From: Flavobacteriaceae bacterium
Lineage (GTDB): Bacteria; Bacteroidota; Bacteroidia; Flavobacteriales; Flavobacteriaceae
Assembly: GCA_013043685.1 (NCBI GenBank)
Contig: JABDNT010000016.1
Location: forward strand, 62,001 to 126,000
Direction: 5' to 3'
Length of the DNA: 64,000 nucleotides
A program made the translations under genes and the position numbers. Below, in pieces: positions 39,109-48,833 of the stretch. Under the pieces are notes generated by a model, which saw only the letters and a program-made list of their open reading frames with translations, was not told the origin of the DNA and searched no databases. Positions within the stretch are counted from its first letter, which is position 1. Each line of letters starts with the position of its first letter.

Positions 39109-40929
39109 ATGATAACAGAGAATAAAGTTGACCGCAGCAAGCTGATGGACGTTATCTGGGACATTCAGCGTAAAAAATTTCAAATCACACATGACGACAT
39201 TTCGAAGATTGCACAAGAATTCGATATGTCCAGAATGGAACTGGAAGGCATTGTTACTTTCTATCATTTTTACCACAGGACCCCTTGTGGAAAATACACG
39301 ATTTATCTGAACGACTCTATCGTATCTGAACATTCCGGAAGACCGGAGGTGTTGCATGCATTCGAAGAAGCACTTGGGATTAAACTTGGCCGAATCACTG
39401 CAGATGGTACGTTTGGTCTTTTTAAAACACCTTGTATTGGATTGAGCGATCAAGAGCCTTCCTGTCTGATTAATTTTAAACCTTTTACCAATTTAACCCC
39501 GGAAAAGGTGCGTGACATTATCGGCCGATTGAGAAATGGTGAAAAACCTTCCAAGATCTGTGATAAACCAAAGACAAACATCCGTTATACCCCGGAACCA
39601 GAAAGAACTGTCTTTTTTAAACCATACACCACCTACTCTTCTTTAGACAAACTCAACGAGTATGAGCCTTCTGAAGTTATCGAACTTGTAAAGAAGTCGA
39701 AACTTACAGGACGGGGCGGAGCTTTCTTCCCTACCGGCTTGAAATGGCAGTTTTGCAGTCAGAATGAAGCGGATATCAGATATATTATCTGTAACGCAGA
39801 TGAGGGAGAGCCAGGAACATTTAAAGACAGAGTGCTGCTGCAAGAGCATCCCGAATTACTGATCGAAGGAATGATCCTCGCGGCATATGCAATTGGGTGT
39901 TCCCAGGGAGCGATCTACCTGCGAGCCGAATACATGTATCTGAAGAAGGAACTTGAGTCTCTGTTGGAAGAGTATCGAAACAACGGATATCTGGGGAAAG
40001 ATATCAAGGCCAAAAAACCATTCGATTTTGATATTTACATCCATATGGGTGCAGGTGCATATGTGTGTGGAGAAGAAACCGCATTGATTCATTCTATGGA
40101 AGGTAAAAGAGGTGAACCCAGTACTAAAGAATATTTTCCGGTTGAAAAAGGATTCAATGGAAAACCAACTGTAGTAAATAACGTAGAAACGCTTTGTGCC
40201 GTTCCCCGGATACTCAATATGGGCCTTGACAAATATCTTACCCTGGGAACCGAGCAAACGCCAGGTACTAAATTGCTTAGCGTATCGGGTGACTGCGGTA
40301 AACCGGGACTATATGAAATTGAATGGGGTATGAAGCTCCGTGAATTTCTAAAACTAATCGAAGCAAGAAACACGAAGTTTATCCTTTTTAACGGCTATGC
40401 TGGCGAATGTCTGTCGGAAGCCGATTTCGACAGGGAAATTTCAGGTAAGAACCTGCTCGCAGACGACGACCTGCTCCACTTTAAAGACACCGAGGAATAC
40501 ACTCAAAAAATGAGTGGCAAGGGATTGCGGGCCGGAGGTTCGGTAATGATATTCAACAAAGGCAGAGACCTGCTTCATGTTTTAAAGAACGTAGCCGATT
40601 TCTTCGTGGCAGAGTCTTGCGGGATATGTGTTCCCTGCCGTACGGGTAATTTCCTTCTGAATAAAAAAATCGACAGGATAAAACTTGGACATGGTGAGGA
40701 AAAAGACCTGGAAGAGATAAAAGAATGGAGCAAGATCATTAAAACAACCAGTCGCTGTGGATTGGGTAAAATGTCCTCTACGGCTTTAAACGATGCGATA
40801 TTCAAGTTCCCCGAAGTTTTCGGAACCATACTTTCTGAAAATACTGATTTCAACAAAGCATTCAACTTAGACGATGCGACAATTGACTATGACCATATTA
40901 TTAACGAAATGACTTCCGACTATGACTAA
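39109..40929 (+). CDS. hoxF: Bidirectional hydrogenase diaphorase subunit HoxF (NuoE-like + NuoF-like)
   Basis: N-term NuoE-like VTFYHFYHRTPCGKYTIYLNDS; GRGGAFFPTGLKW; ESCGICVPCRTGN. Confidence 0.93.
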   Translation: MITENKVDRSKLMDVIWDIQRKKFQITHDDISKIAQEFDMSRMELEGIVTFYHFYHRTPCGKYTIYLNDSIVSEHSGRPEVLHAFEEALGIKLGRITADGTFGLFKTPCIGLSDQEPSCLINFKPFTNLTPEKVRDIIGRLRNGEKPSKICDKPKTNIRYTPEPERTVFFKPYTTYSSLDKLNEYEPSEVIELVKKSKLTGRGGAFFPTGLKWQFCSQNEADIRYIICNADEGEPGTFKDRVLLQEHPELLIEGMILAAYAIGCSQGAIYLRAEYMYLKKELESLLEEYRNNGYLGKDIKAKKPFDFDIYIHMGAGAYVCGEETALIHSMEGKRGEPSTKEYFPVEKGFNGKPTVVNNVETLCAVPRILNMGLDKYLTLGTEQTPGTKLLSVSGDCGKPGLYEIEWGMKLREFLKLIEARNTKFILFNGYAGECLSEADFDREISGKNLLADDDLLHFKDTEEYTQKMSGKGLRAGGSVMIFNKGRDLLHVLKNVADFFVAESCGICVPCRTGNFLLNKKIDRIKLGHGEEKDLEEIKEWSKIIKTTSRCGLGKMSSTALNDAIFKFPEVFGTILSENTDFNKAFNLDDATIDYDHIINEMTSDYD

Positions 40930-42187
40930 GATGGTAAACCTAAAGATTGATGGCAAGCCTATTCAGGCGGAAGCCGGAATGAACCTCGTGGATGTTGCAA
41001 AACAAAATGGAATATACATCCCGACACTATGTTATTTTAAAGAGCTAAATCCCCTGGCCACCTGTAGAATTTGTACAGTGAAAGTGAATGGTAAGGAGAT
41101 TACGGGATGTACCGTAAAGGTTGCGGAAGGAATGGATATTGAGGTGACCACTCCCGAATTACTGGACAACAGGAAAGCTATTATTGAAATGCTCTATGCC
41201 GAAGGTAACCACTTCTGCCCTTCCTGTGAAAAAAGTGGTAACTGCGACATGCAAAACCTTGGCTATGATATGGGTATTACTGTAACGCGGTATCCTCACG
41301 TTTTCAGTGATAAGATTGTCGACTTCAATCCGAAAAGAATGATCATGGAGTCCAACCGTTGTATCCTGTGTAAGCGATGTGTAGAGGAAGTGAAGACTAA
41401 GGACGGTAAAGATGTATTCTCCTTTGTGCAGCGAGGAGTCAAAACCCGTGTACAAATAGACTACGAACAGGAAGCAAATCTAACTGAAGCTGAAGCTATT
41501 CATGCAATGAATATATGTCCGGTTGGAGCCATCCTTGTTAAAGGTATGATACACGAGCAGCCATTTGGCGAACGCAAATACGACCTTCTGGGTAAAGACA
41601 TCAAACCTGTAGTGAAAAAAGATCCACTGCGTCAAAGGGATGGTGGAAAATTTATTGTGGCAACTACGTCCCTGGCCGGGTGTTTCGGATGCCATATGTC
41701 TTTACTGGATATTGACACCGAGCTACTCGATGTATTGGAACTGGTGGAATTCAATAAATCTCCATTGACCGATATAAAGAAATTCAGTAAACAATGTCAT
41801 ATCGGTCTGGTTGAAGGAGGATGTTCTAATTCGGAAAATGTAGAGGTGCTACGTGAATTCCGCAAGAAGTGTGATATCCTCGTAGGCTTTGGAGAATGCG
41901 CTATTATGGGTGGAATTCCTGCGATGCGAAATTTTGTTCCGTTGAAAGAATGTCTGGACGAAGCATATCTTAACGGAGTCACCACAGAGGTTGGAGCCGA
42001 TGTGGTTCCCGGACATGAAGATATTCCAAAGCTTTTGAACAACGTGTACCCCTGTAATGAGGTGGTAAAGATCGATTACTACATCCCTGGCTGTCCGCCC
42101 AATGCGCAACACATATGGAAAGTAGTGAAAAGTATACTGTTGGGTGAGGAATTTTCCATTGCTCATGATGAATTTAAATACGATTAA
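40922..42187 (+). CDS. Fused HoxU-HoxY (diaphorase Fe-S subunit + hydrogenase small subunit)
   Basis: N-half LATCRICTVKVNG, CPSCEKSGNCDMQ, NRCILCKRCV (HoxU); C-half SLAGCFGCHMSLLDIDTELL, LVEGGCSNSENVEVLREFR, GECAIMGGIPAMRN, YIPGCPPNAQHIW (HoxY). Confidence 0.94.
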   Translation: MTKMVNLKIDGKPIQAEAGMNLVDVAKQNGIYIPTLCYFKELNPLATCRICTVKVNGKEITGCTVKVAEGMDIEVTTPELLDNRKAIIEMLYAEGNHFCPSCEKSGNCDMQNLGYDMGITVTRYPHVFSDKIVDFNPKRMIMESNRCILCKRCVEEVKTKDGKDVFSFVQRGVKTRVQIDYEQEANLTEAEAIHAMNICPVGAILVKGMIHEQPFGERKYDLLGKDIKPVVKKDPLRQRDGGKFIVATTSLAGCFGCHMSLLDIDTELLDVLELVEFNKSPLTDIKKFSKQCHIGLVEGGCSNSENVEVLREFRKKCDILVGFGECAIMGGIPAMRNFVPLKECLDEAYLNGVTTEVGADVVPGHEDIPKLLNNVYPCNEVVKIDYYIPGCPPNAQHIWKVVKSILLGEEFSIAHDEFKYD

Positions 42188-42208
42188 CCCCATTCAAATA
42201 ATAAAGAG

Positions 42209-43660
42209 ATGTCACAAAAATTAGTTATAGATCCGGTAACGAGAGTTGAAGGCCATGGTAAAGTAACAGTCCATTTAGATGATCAGAATAAAGTTAAGGA
42301 CGCTTTTTTCCATATCGTGGAGTTTAGAGGTTTTGAACGTTTTATTCAAGGACATCCATATTGGGAAGCCCCTGTTCTTGTGCAACGCTTATGTGGAATA
42401 TGTCCCGTAAGCCATCACCTGGCAGCAGGCAAGGCAATAGACCAAATTGTAGGTCTTGATCCCGGGGATCTGTCTTTACCGGCACAAAAAATAAGGAAGC
42501 TGTTACATTTCGGACAAGTATTCCAGTCACACGCTTTACATTTCTTCTATTTGGCATCTCCCGATTTATTGTTCGGCTTCGATGCGGATCCTGTTAAAAG
42601 AAATGTAGTTGGTGTGGCCATGGATTACCCTGCACTTGCCAAGAAAGGGATCCTTATGCGGAAATTTGGCCAGGAGATCATTAAAATGGTTGCCGGAAAG
42701 CGTATTCATGGTATTTCTACCACTCCCGGTGGTGTGCACAAGAAGATCACCGTTAAAGAACGGAACAGGTTCCTGGATGGGAAAGAACTCCCTTCCATAG
42801 ATACAATGATCGAATGGTCTGTAGAGATACTTGACTTCATGAAAGAATATCACAAGAAGAATAGTGCATTTTTAGATGGCTTTGCAGATTATCCTTCCGG
42901 TCATCTCGGACTGGTTAAAAAAGAGAACGGATTTTTAGAATTGTACGATGGTAATCTCCGCGCTACGGATGCGAAAGGAAATATTACATTGGATGACATC
43001 CCTGATGTGGATTACGCAAAACATTTCTATGAAGGCGTTGAAAAATGGTCGTACCTGAAGTTTCCTTACCTGAAACACATTGGTCGCGAACACGGTTGGA
43101 ACAGAGTGGGCCCTTTGGCACGCGTAAATATTTGTAATGGTATAGAAACTCCTTTAGCCGAAAAAGAACGAATAGAATTTAAGTTAGCCGGAGGAGATAT
43201 AAATAATAAGACCATGCATACGCACTGGGCGAGGTTGATCGAGATATTGTATTGTGCAGAAATGATGAAGAACCTGCTCGAAGATGATGACATAATTTCA
43301 AACGACCTGGTACGCAAGGGAACCAGAAGAAGTGAAGGTGTTGGAATTATCGAAGCACCCAGAGGAACGCTGATTCACCATTATGAAGTAGATGACAAGG
43401 ACCGTATCACCCGTTGTAATCTAATTGTTTCAACTACCCATAATAATGAGGCGATGAATCGGGCGGTACGTTGGGTGGCTCAAAATGAAATTAGTGGTCA
43501 GCCAAAAGTTACAGAGGCCATGATGAACCAGATCGAGGTGGCAATTAGGGCTTACGATCCTTGCCTAAGTTGCGCAACTCATGCCCTGGGGCAAATGCCA
43601 CTGGATATATCAATAATCGACCAATACGGAAATATTCTGGATGAAAGATTACGAAACTAA
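42209..43660 (+). CDS. hoxH: [NiFe] hydrogenase large subunit HoxH (group 3d-like)
   Basis: RVEGHGKVTVHLDD; QRLCGICPVSHHLA; DPCLSCATH. Confidence 0.95.
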   Translation: MSQKLVIDPVTRVEGHGKVTVHLDDQNKVKDAFFHIVEFRGFERFIQGHPYWEAPVLVQRLCGICPVSHHLAAGKAIDQIVGLDPGDLSLPAQKIRKLLHFGQVFQSHALHFFYLASPDLLFGFDADPVKRNVVGVAMDYPALAKKGILMRKFGQEIIKMVAGKRIHGISTTPGGVHKKITVKERNRFLDGKELPSIDTMIEWSVEILDFMKEYHKKNSAFLDGFADYPSGHLGLVKKENGFLELYDGNLRATDAKGNITLDDIPDVDYAKHFYEGVEKWSYLKFPYLKHIGREHGWNRVGPLARVNICNGIETPLAEKERIEFKLAGGDINNKTMHTHWARLIEILYCAEMMKNLLEDDDIISNDLVRKGTRRSEGVGIIEAPRGTLIHHYEVDDKDRITRCNLIVSTTHNNEAMNRAVRWVAQNEISGQPKVTEAMMNQIEVAIRAYDPCLSCATHALGQMPLDISIIDQYGNILDERLRN

Positions 43661-44105
43661 AATATTGCTGCTGGGAATTGGAAATTCCGGAAGATCCGAC
43701 GACGGATTGGGCTGGGCATTCCTCGATGCAATGCAAGATAAATTAACCAGTGAATTCGACCTGGAATACAGATATCAATTACAAATTGAAGATGCCGAGC
43801 TTATCTCCAATTACGATGTTGTGTATTTCATCGATGCACATTTGGACCAATTCGCCCAGGGGTACCATTTAGAACCATGTCTCCCGCTGCGAACAGAGAG
43901 TTTCAGTACGCATCAGTTAGATCCTCGTACCGTTGTCTACCTATGTGAAAGTATCTATAATAAAAGACCGGAGACTTTTACTTTGGGGATCTCGGGCGTT
44001 GCATTCGATTTGAACATTGGGATTTCGGCTCAAGCCAAATCGAATCTTTCCAATGCGTTGAATTTTTTTGAAAACAGTATATTAGAGCTAACAATTAATA
44101 AGTAA
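43641..44105 (+). CDS. Hydrogenase maturation protease (HoxW-like)
   Basis: LLLGIGNSGRSDDGLGWAFLD; VYFIDAHLD. Confidence 0.88.
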   Translation: MKDYETKILLLGIGNSGRSDDGLGWAFLDAMQDKLTSEFDLEYRYQLQIEDAELISNYDVVYFIDAHLDQFAQGYHLEPCLPLRTESFSTHQLDPRTVVYLCESIYNKRPETFTLGISGVAFDLNIGISAQAKSNLSNALNFFENSILELTINK

Positions 44106-44108
44106 GTT

Positions 44109-44933
44109 ATGTGTGGAACCTGCGGATGCTCTCCTGAAGAGAATAAAATAGTGGTATTAGATCCAGTAAAGGCTAAAAGTGAGCCTGAACACAAACATAG
44201 TCATGATCACTCTCATGATCACTCCCATGGTCACACTCATGAACATTCTCATGATCATCATCACGATCACTCACATTCTCACAAGGTACTTGAAGTAGAA
44301 GCAGATATTCTCCGTCAAAACGATCTTATGGCCGCTAAGAACAGAGGCTTTTTTGAGGCAAAAGGAATACTTGCCTTAAATCTTGTAAGTTCCCCGGGCT
44401 CGGGTAAAACGTCCCTGTTGGAACGAACCCTGAGCGATCTGAAGGATGAGCTGTCGTTTTATGTCATTGAAGGGGACCAAAAGACACAGAATGATGCAAG
44501 ACGCATAGCAGCTTTGGATGTACCCGTGGTGCAAATTAATACGGGTAAAGGCTGTCATCTCGAGAGTGATACCGTCCTGGAAGCTGTTAGAAAACTGGAA
44601 GTTGAAGATCGAGGGATCCTGATGATAGAAAACGTGGGTAATTTGGTTTGCCCTTCCATGTTCGACCTGGGCGAAAGCAAGCGAGTTGTGATAATAAGCA
44701 CAACGGAAGGTGATGATAAACCTCTTAAATATCCTGATATGTTCTATACTTCGGATATTTGTATTATCAACAAAATGGACTTGCTGCCTTATTTGGATAC
44801 GGATATCGAGACGATAAAACAGAATGCTCTCAAGGTAAATCCGAATTTATTGTTCTTTGAAGTTTCAGCGACCAAAGGAAATGGAATGAAGGATTGGTAC
44901 CAGTGGTTAACCGAACAATACGAATCAATATAA
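44109..44933 (+). CDS. hypB: Hydrogenase nickel incorporation GTPase HypB with His-rich N-terminus
   Basis: MCGTCGCS; polyHis tract; LVSSPGSGKTSLLERTL; INKMDLLPYLD. Confidence 0.97.
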   Translation: MCGTCGCSPEENKIVVLDPVKAKSEPEHKHSHDHSHDHSHGHTHEHSHDHHHDHSHSHKVLEVEADILRQNDLMAAKNRGFFEAKGILALNLVSSPGSGKTSLLERTLSDLKDELSFYVIEGDQKTQNDARRIAALDVPVVQINTGKGCHLESDTVLEAVRKLEVEDRGILMIENVGNLVCPSMFDLGESKRVVIISTTEGDDKPLKYPDMFYTSDICIINKMDLLPYLDTDIETIKQNALKVNPNLLFFEVSATKGNGMKDWYQWLTEQYESI

Positions 44934-44940
44934 TTTCCAT

Positions 44941-45189
44941 ATGTGTTTAGCTATTCCCGGTAAATTAATTGAATTTACAGCACCTCAGGATAACCCGTTC
45001 CGAACGGGAAAAGTGTCCTTTGATGGTGTTATCAAAGAAGTAAGCCTGGCGCTCATACCAGAAGTAAAACTAAATGAATACGTTTTGGTTCACGTAGGAA
45101 CGGCAATCAGTATCGTGAACGAGGAAGAGGCGAAGAAAACTTTCGAAATACTAAAACAGTTAGACGAATTAAAGGATTTGGAATCGTAA
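44941..45189 (+). CDS. hypC: HypC/HybG/HupF hydrogenase chaperone
   Basis: MCLAIPGKLIEF; YVLVHVGTAISIVNEEEA. Confidence 0.96.
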   Translation: MCLAIPGKLIEFTAPQDNPFRTGKVSFDGVIKEVSLALIPEVKLNEYVLVHVGTAISIVNEEEAKKTFEILKQLDELKDLES

Positions 45190-45398
45190 CGGTTAGGATG
45201 CCAATTTCATCATTTTCTTTTGCTCATCATCATTTCCTTTCAGGTAAACTTTATGTGAGTTCCTTTCATTCAGCATTATTCCCCTACCTTTTATTTTACC
45301 TCCTTCAATATCCTACCTCACCATGAAATATTGATAACGGAGATCATTTGTTTCATAACAACAATGATAAGGGACCCTATTAAAATTGATTATAAAAA

Positions 45399-45428
45399 CT
45401 AATCCCGGGATAACCCGGGATTAGTTAC
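45399..45428. terminator. Bidirectional hairpin AACTAATCCCGGGataaCCCGGGATTAGTT
   Basis: Perfect inverted repeat between convergent hypC and hsp20. Confidence 0.9.
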
Positions 45429-45455
45429 AAGAATAATTACTAATTAATACTTATA

Positions 45456-45920
45456 CTAAGCAATCTCAATTAACTTGGGCTTTTCTTTTCTAGCCTCTTC
45501 CTTTTTGTAAAGGTCAAAACTAAGTATACCATCTTTATACTTGGCTTTTATTTCTTCTTCCTTCACAGTTTCAGGTAACATCAAAGATCTTTCAAATGCG
45601 TTGTAAGAAAATTCTTTGCGCTTGTAGTTCATTTTTTCTTCTTCTTTTGTAACTTTCTTTTCAGCTGAGATGTTAAGACATCCGTCGGCTATCGTTACTT
45701 CGAAGTCTTTTTTAGAGAAGCCAGGGGCCGCCAGTTCAACTTTAAATTCATCATCTGTTTCAATGATATTTAATGCAGGTTCTTTCCATTTTCCATTCCA
45801 GAATCTACTTTCAATAAATGGAATTGAGGGTAAACGCATATCAAAAAATTCATTAGGCTCAAAAAAATCTTTGTCGAACATGGTTTTCCATGGTTTTCTT
45901 TTAAATGTTGTTAGTGACAT
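45456..45920 (-). CDS. Hsp20/alpha-crystallin small heat shock protein
   Basis: FKVELAAPGFSKKDFEVTIADGCLNISAEKK...YKDGILSFDLYK. Confidence 0.95.
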   Translation of the reverse strand: MSLTTFKRKPWKTMFDKDFFEPNEFFDMRLPSIPFIESRFWNGKWKEPALNIIETDDEFKVELAAPGFSKKDFEVTIADGCLNISAEKKVTKEEEKMNYKRKEFSYNAFERSLMLPETVKEEEIKAKYKDGILSFDLYKKEEARKEKPKLIEIA

Positions 45921-45953
45921 AATTTACTATTTAGGATTATTAATTTTAACGAC

Positions 45954-45996
45954 TAAACTTAAGTATCCTGGTACAATATTAAAATGATCTGAGTCA
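45954..45996 (-). promoter_or_regulatory. TGACTCAGATCA - 23 nt - TAAGTTTA (drives hsp20 45456)
   Basis: Palindrome 45985-45996; -7 box 45954-45961 minus strand. Confidence 0.85.
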
Positions 45997-46047
45997 AACC
46001 AAATTCACAAGATCTCAACATTTTTTTTTAAATAAATGAAGCTTGTT

Positions 46048-46090
46048 TGATCCTGGTCATTTTTTATTTTAATATACCTTTTTACTTTAG
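46048..46090 (+). promoter_or_regulatory. TGATCCTGGTCA - 23 nt - TACTTTAG facing an ORF-free region
   Basis: Palindrome 46048-46059; -7-like box 46083-46090; no ORF >=60 aa on + strand until beyond 46592. Confidence 0.72.
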
Positions 46091-46282
46091 CATAATTATT
46101 TCAACGATCTTTTAAATACTGAAAACCCTAAATAATGTGGATTCCAGGTGTAGTGATTATACGTGGGATCCCGGGAAAGAATAGAACCTCATTTATGCAC
46201 CATTCAATTTTTTATTAGCCCAATAATAAGCGAGTATTCGAATTGATATAAGAGGGTATGAATAAGGAATTATACTTTCCAG

Positions 46283-46312
46283 GAAACCGGGGCATTCAAT
46301 TGCTCCGGTTTC
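46283..46312 (+). terminator. GAAACCGGgGCA-ttcaat-TGCtCCGGTTTC hairpin then TGTTT
   Basis: Strong inverted repeat. Confidence 0.75.
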
Positions 46313-46482
46313 TGTTTAACAAACAATGTTATTATGGTATTGGATTATATTTTCGAAAGGGGATATAGTCCTTTTAGAAGAGATTAGAATTATTATCATC
46401 TAATTTGATTTGATGAATTATTTTAGCAATGAAGTAATTTGGCTGTTGATGGTAGATTATAATATTTTTAGCATCTTCTTAG

Positions 46483-46517
46483 GAAACAGGAAGCCCGTGC
46501 TTCCTGTTTCTGTTTTT
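46483..46517 (+). terminator. GAAACAGGAAGC-ccgt-GCTTCCTGTTTC hairpin then TGTTTTT
   Basis: Perfect 12-bp stem and T-run on + strand. Confidence 0.88.
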
Positions 46518-46591
46518 AGGGATATCTTTCTATAGAAAACTTAATTTGGAAATGGCGACATTAACTTTCTATGATAGGTTTACCATTTTGG

Positions 46592-47659
46592 TCATTGAAA
46601 ATTTGCAATCTCTCTCAGACGAGTTTTATTGAGCAGAATAAGCTTCCGTCCTGGACCCATGGCGATGAGCCCTTCGTCCTTTAATTTGTGTAGCATACGT
46701 ATGGCGGTTTCCGTTGCAGTACCAATAAAACCTGCGAAATCCTCCCTTGGAATATCGGTCCCCGAATTAGCCACATCCTTTACAATTCCCTTATTGTATA
46801 ACTCAAGCAAGGCCTTGGCCGTACGTTGACGTACTGATGCAAATGCCATACTCATATTGCGTCTTCGTTCCTTCATGAGTTCATTGGAAACCATCTTTGT
46901 AAAGATTTTGGAAATAACTTTGTCTTTACGCATCAAATCTATAAAATCTGTTCTTGGGATTTCAATTGTTCTGGCATCGGCAATAGCGGTAGCTGTCTCC
47001 GTATTATAACTTTCATCCGCCAGCAGGGATAGCTGACCGATAAATTCTCCCGAGGTATACATTCCCGTTACAAATTCCTTACCGCTTTCCGTATACTTAT
47101 ATGTTTTTACAACACCATTCTTTATGTAATACACATAAGAAGCTTTGGAACCATCTGTAAACAGATCCTGCTTTAGGTTGTAAAGCTTGGTGCGGTACTT
47201 TACGAAATATTTCTCCAAATTCACATCTCGCAGAGAATCGTCTAAATCAGGAGTGATGTCAGGGCTTATGGACAGCCTATTAATAAGCACTTCCTTTTTT
47301 CTTAAACGGCTTTCTATTGACTCTAATAACTCGTGCTCCTCGAAAGGTTTCAGGAGGTAGTCGTCAGCACCTAATATCATGCCCTTTCTCACATCGTCTT
47401 TCTCCGTTTTGGAAGTCAAGAAAATAAATGGGATATGGTTGGTTTCTACGTTTTCACTCAAAATTCTCAAAACTTCATATCCATCCAATGCAGGCATCAG
47501 GATATCACAAAGAATGAGGTCTGGCAAATGTTCCTCAGCTTTTCTCACACCGACATAGCCGTCCTCGGCAGTGATCACATCGTAATTTGCAAATTCCAAT
47601 ATGTCGGCTGTAGTTTCCCGTACATACCTATTGTCCTCTATTAACAGTATTTTCTTCAT
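46592..47659 (-). CDS. Hybrid response regulator: REC + cNMP-binding fold + CRP/FNR HTH
   Basis: LILCDILMPALDGYE; LGADDYLLKPFEE; VYYIKNGVVKTYKYTESGKEFVTGMY; IPREDFAGFIGTATETAIRMLHKLKDEGLI. Confidence 0.94.
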   Translation of the reverse strand: MKKILLIEDNRYVRETTADILEFANYDVITAEDGYVGVRKAEEHLPDLILCDILMPALDGYEVLRILSENVETNHIPFIFLTSKTEKDDVRKGMILGADDYLLKPFEEHELLESIESRLRKKEVLINRLSISPDITPDLDDSLRDVNLEKYFVKYRTKLYNLKQDLFTDGSKASYVYYIKNGVVKTYKYTESGKEFVTGMYTSGEFIGQLSLLADESYNTETATAIADARTIEIPRTDFIDLMRKDKVISKIFTKMVSNELMKERRRNMSMAFASVRQRTAKALLELYNKGIVKDVANSGTDIPREDFAGFIGTATETAIRMLHKLKDEGLIAMGPGRKLILLNKTRLREIANFQ

Positions 47660-48833
47660 GTTTAGCGAAAAATTGGTTTGTTGGAAATTGTACAGTGAAA
47701 GTGGTTCCTGTATTTACCATACTCTTAAAATTGATTGATCCACCTAAAAGTTCAGTATACTGTTTGGCTATATGTAATCCCAGTCCGGTGCCTTGAATAT
47801 AATTCGCATTCTGAGCCCTGAAGAATTTGTTGAATAGATTTTTTTGTTCATCCAAAGGGATCCCAATACCCTGATCTTCGACGGTATAATAGAAGGAATC
47901 ATCGATAGTCCCAACAGTTACGGAAATTACAGATTCTTTAGAGGAATATTTAATAGCGTTCGATATAAGGTTCACAAGTATATGTTCCAGTAATATCGGA
48001 TCTGTAAATACTTTATGGTCAGATTTTTTCTTGATAAGCCGGATAGTCTGTCCTGGTTTCTTGCTGGGTTTAATTTGTTCTATCAATGTGGTTATGAACA
48101 AATCCGGATATATCCACTTCTTTTTTAGTGCTTCCTTTTTGTCCTTCAGCTTTTCAAATGACAGATAATCATCGAGAATTACCACCAGGTTATGTACGTT
48201 AGCTTTTATAATTTTAAAATACTTCTCCCTTTTCTCTCGATATTCGGGGCTTTCAAGTTTTTGGATCATATTTACGGAGGACAATATGGCGCTCAACGGA
48301 GTCCTGAATTCGTGAGAAGCCATAGTGATAAAACTGGATTTTAATTCATTGAGCTCTTGTTCTTTTTGCAATGCCTTCCAGATCTTGGTTTCATATTTTT
48401 TTCGTCGTGAAATATTATAAAACACCAACAACGCTTTTTTACCATTACCCACGATAGTAAATGGCGTTGTGTTCACCGAATAAGTGTTATTATTAAACTC
48501 AGTTTCAAAGGTATTATGTACCCCGTCCAGGGTTTTAAGAACGTCCTTCTTCAATCTGGTTTTCTGGTTTTCGGAGAAAGTAGATATATCATCAACGCAC
48601 ATTCCACTCACAATCACATTCCTCAAACCCAGTTTGTCTAATTCTTCTCCTTCAACATACTCTATTAAAAAATCACCATTGATCACAGCGATCAAACCAT
48701 TGGGAAAGTGCTTAGCGATGGTCTCTAAGGTAATTTTACTGGCGCGGGCTGTTGCCTGGGCAGTATCTGAAATTTTTATCTTGTCCGACAGATGATCCTG
48801 TATTTTCAATTCGTTATCCATAATACGATTCAT
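47628..48833 (-). CDS. Sensor histidine kinase with divergent PAS domain (start likely 48833 or 48821 rather than 48890)
   Basis: TMASHEFRTPLSAI H-box; NLISNAIKYSS; EDQGIGIP; GTGLGLHIAK. Confidence 0.92.
   Translation of the reverse strand: MNRIMDNELKIQDHLSDKIKISDTAQATARASKITLETIAKHFPNGLIAVINGDFLIEYVEGEELDKLGLRNVIVSGMCVDDISTFSENQKTRLKKDVLKTLDGVHNTFETEFNNNTYSVNTTPFTIVGNGKKALLVFYNISRRKKYETKIWKALQKEQELNELKSSFITMASHEFRTPLSAILSSVNMIQKLESPEYREKREKYFKIIKANVHNLVVILDDYLSFEKLKDKKEALKKKWIYPDLFITTLIEQIKPSKKPGQTIRLIKKKSDHKVFTDPILLEHILVNLISNAIKYSSKESVISVTVGTIDDSFYYTVEDQGIGIPLDEQKNLFNKFFRAQNANYIQGTGLGLHIAKQYTELLGGSINFKSMVNTGTTFTVQFPTNQFFAKHEENTVNRGQ

Larger units (their letters stand above)
46096..46517 (+). 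ncRNA. Candidate regulated ncRNA region (start is predicted, not observed; may be one or two transcripts)
   Basis: Promoter at 46048-46090; hairpins at 46283-46312 and 46483-46510; no long ORF. Confidence 0.45.

Noticed and set aside
39109-40929. NuoE-NuoF fusion reported as novel
   Set aside because: HoxF proteins of known bidirectional hydrogenases already contain a NuoE-like N-terminal region.
39106-43736. Many antisense ORFs (e.g. 39106-39453, 39856-40257, 42566-42853) as genes
   Set aside because: Overlap well-supported hydrogenase genes on the other strand and show no recognisable domains.
45190-45398. Degenerate gene remnant downstream of hypC
   Set aside because: No frame with recognisable protein similarity and no box; left unassigned.
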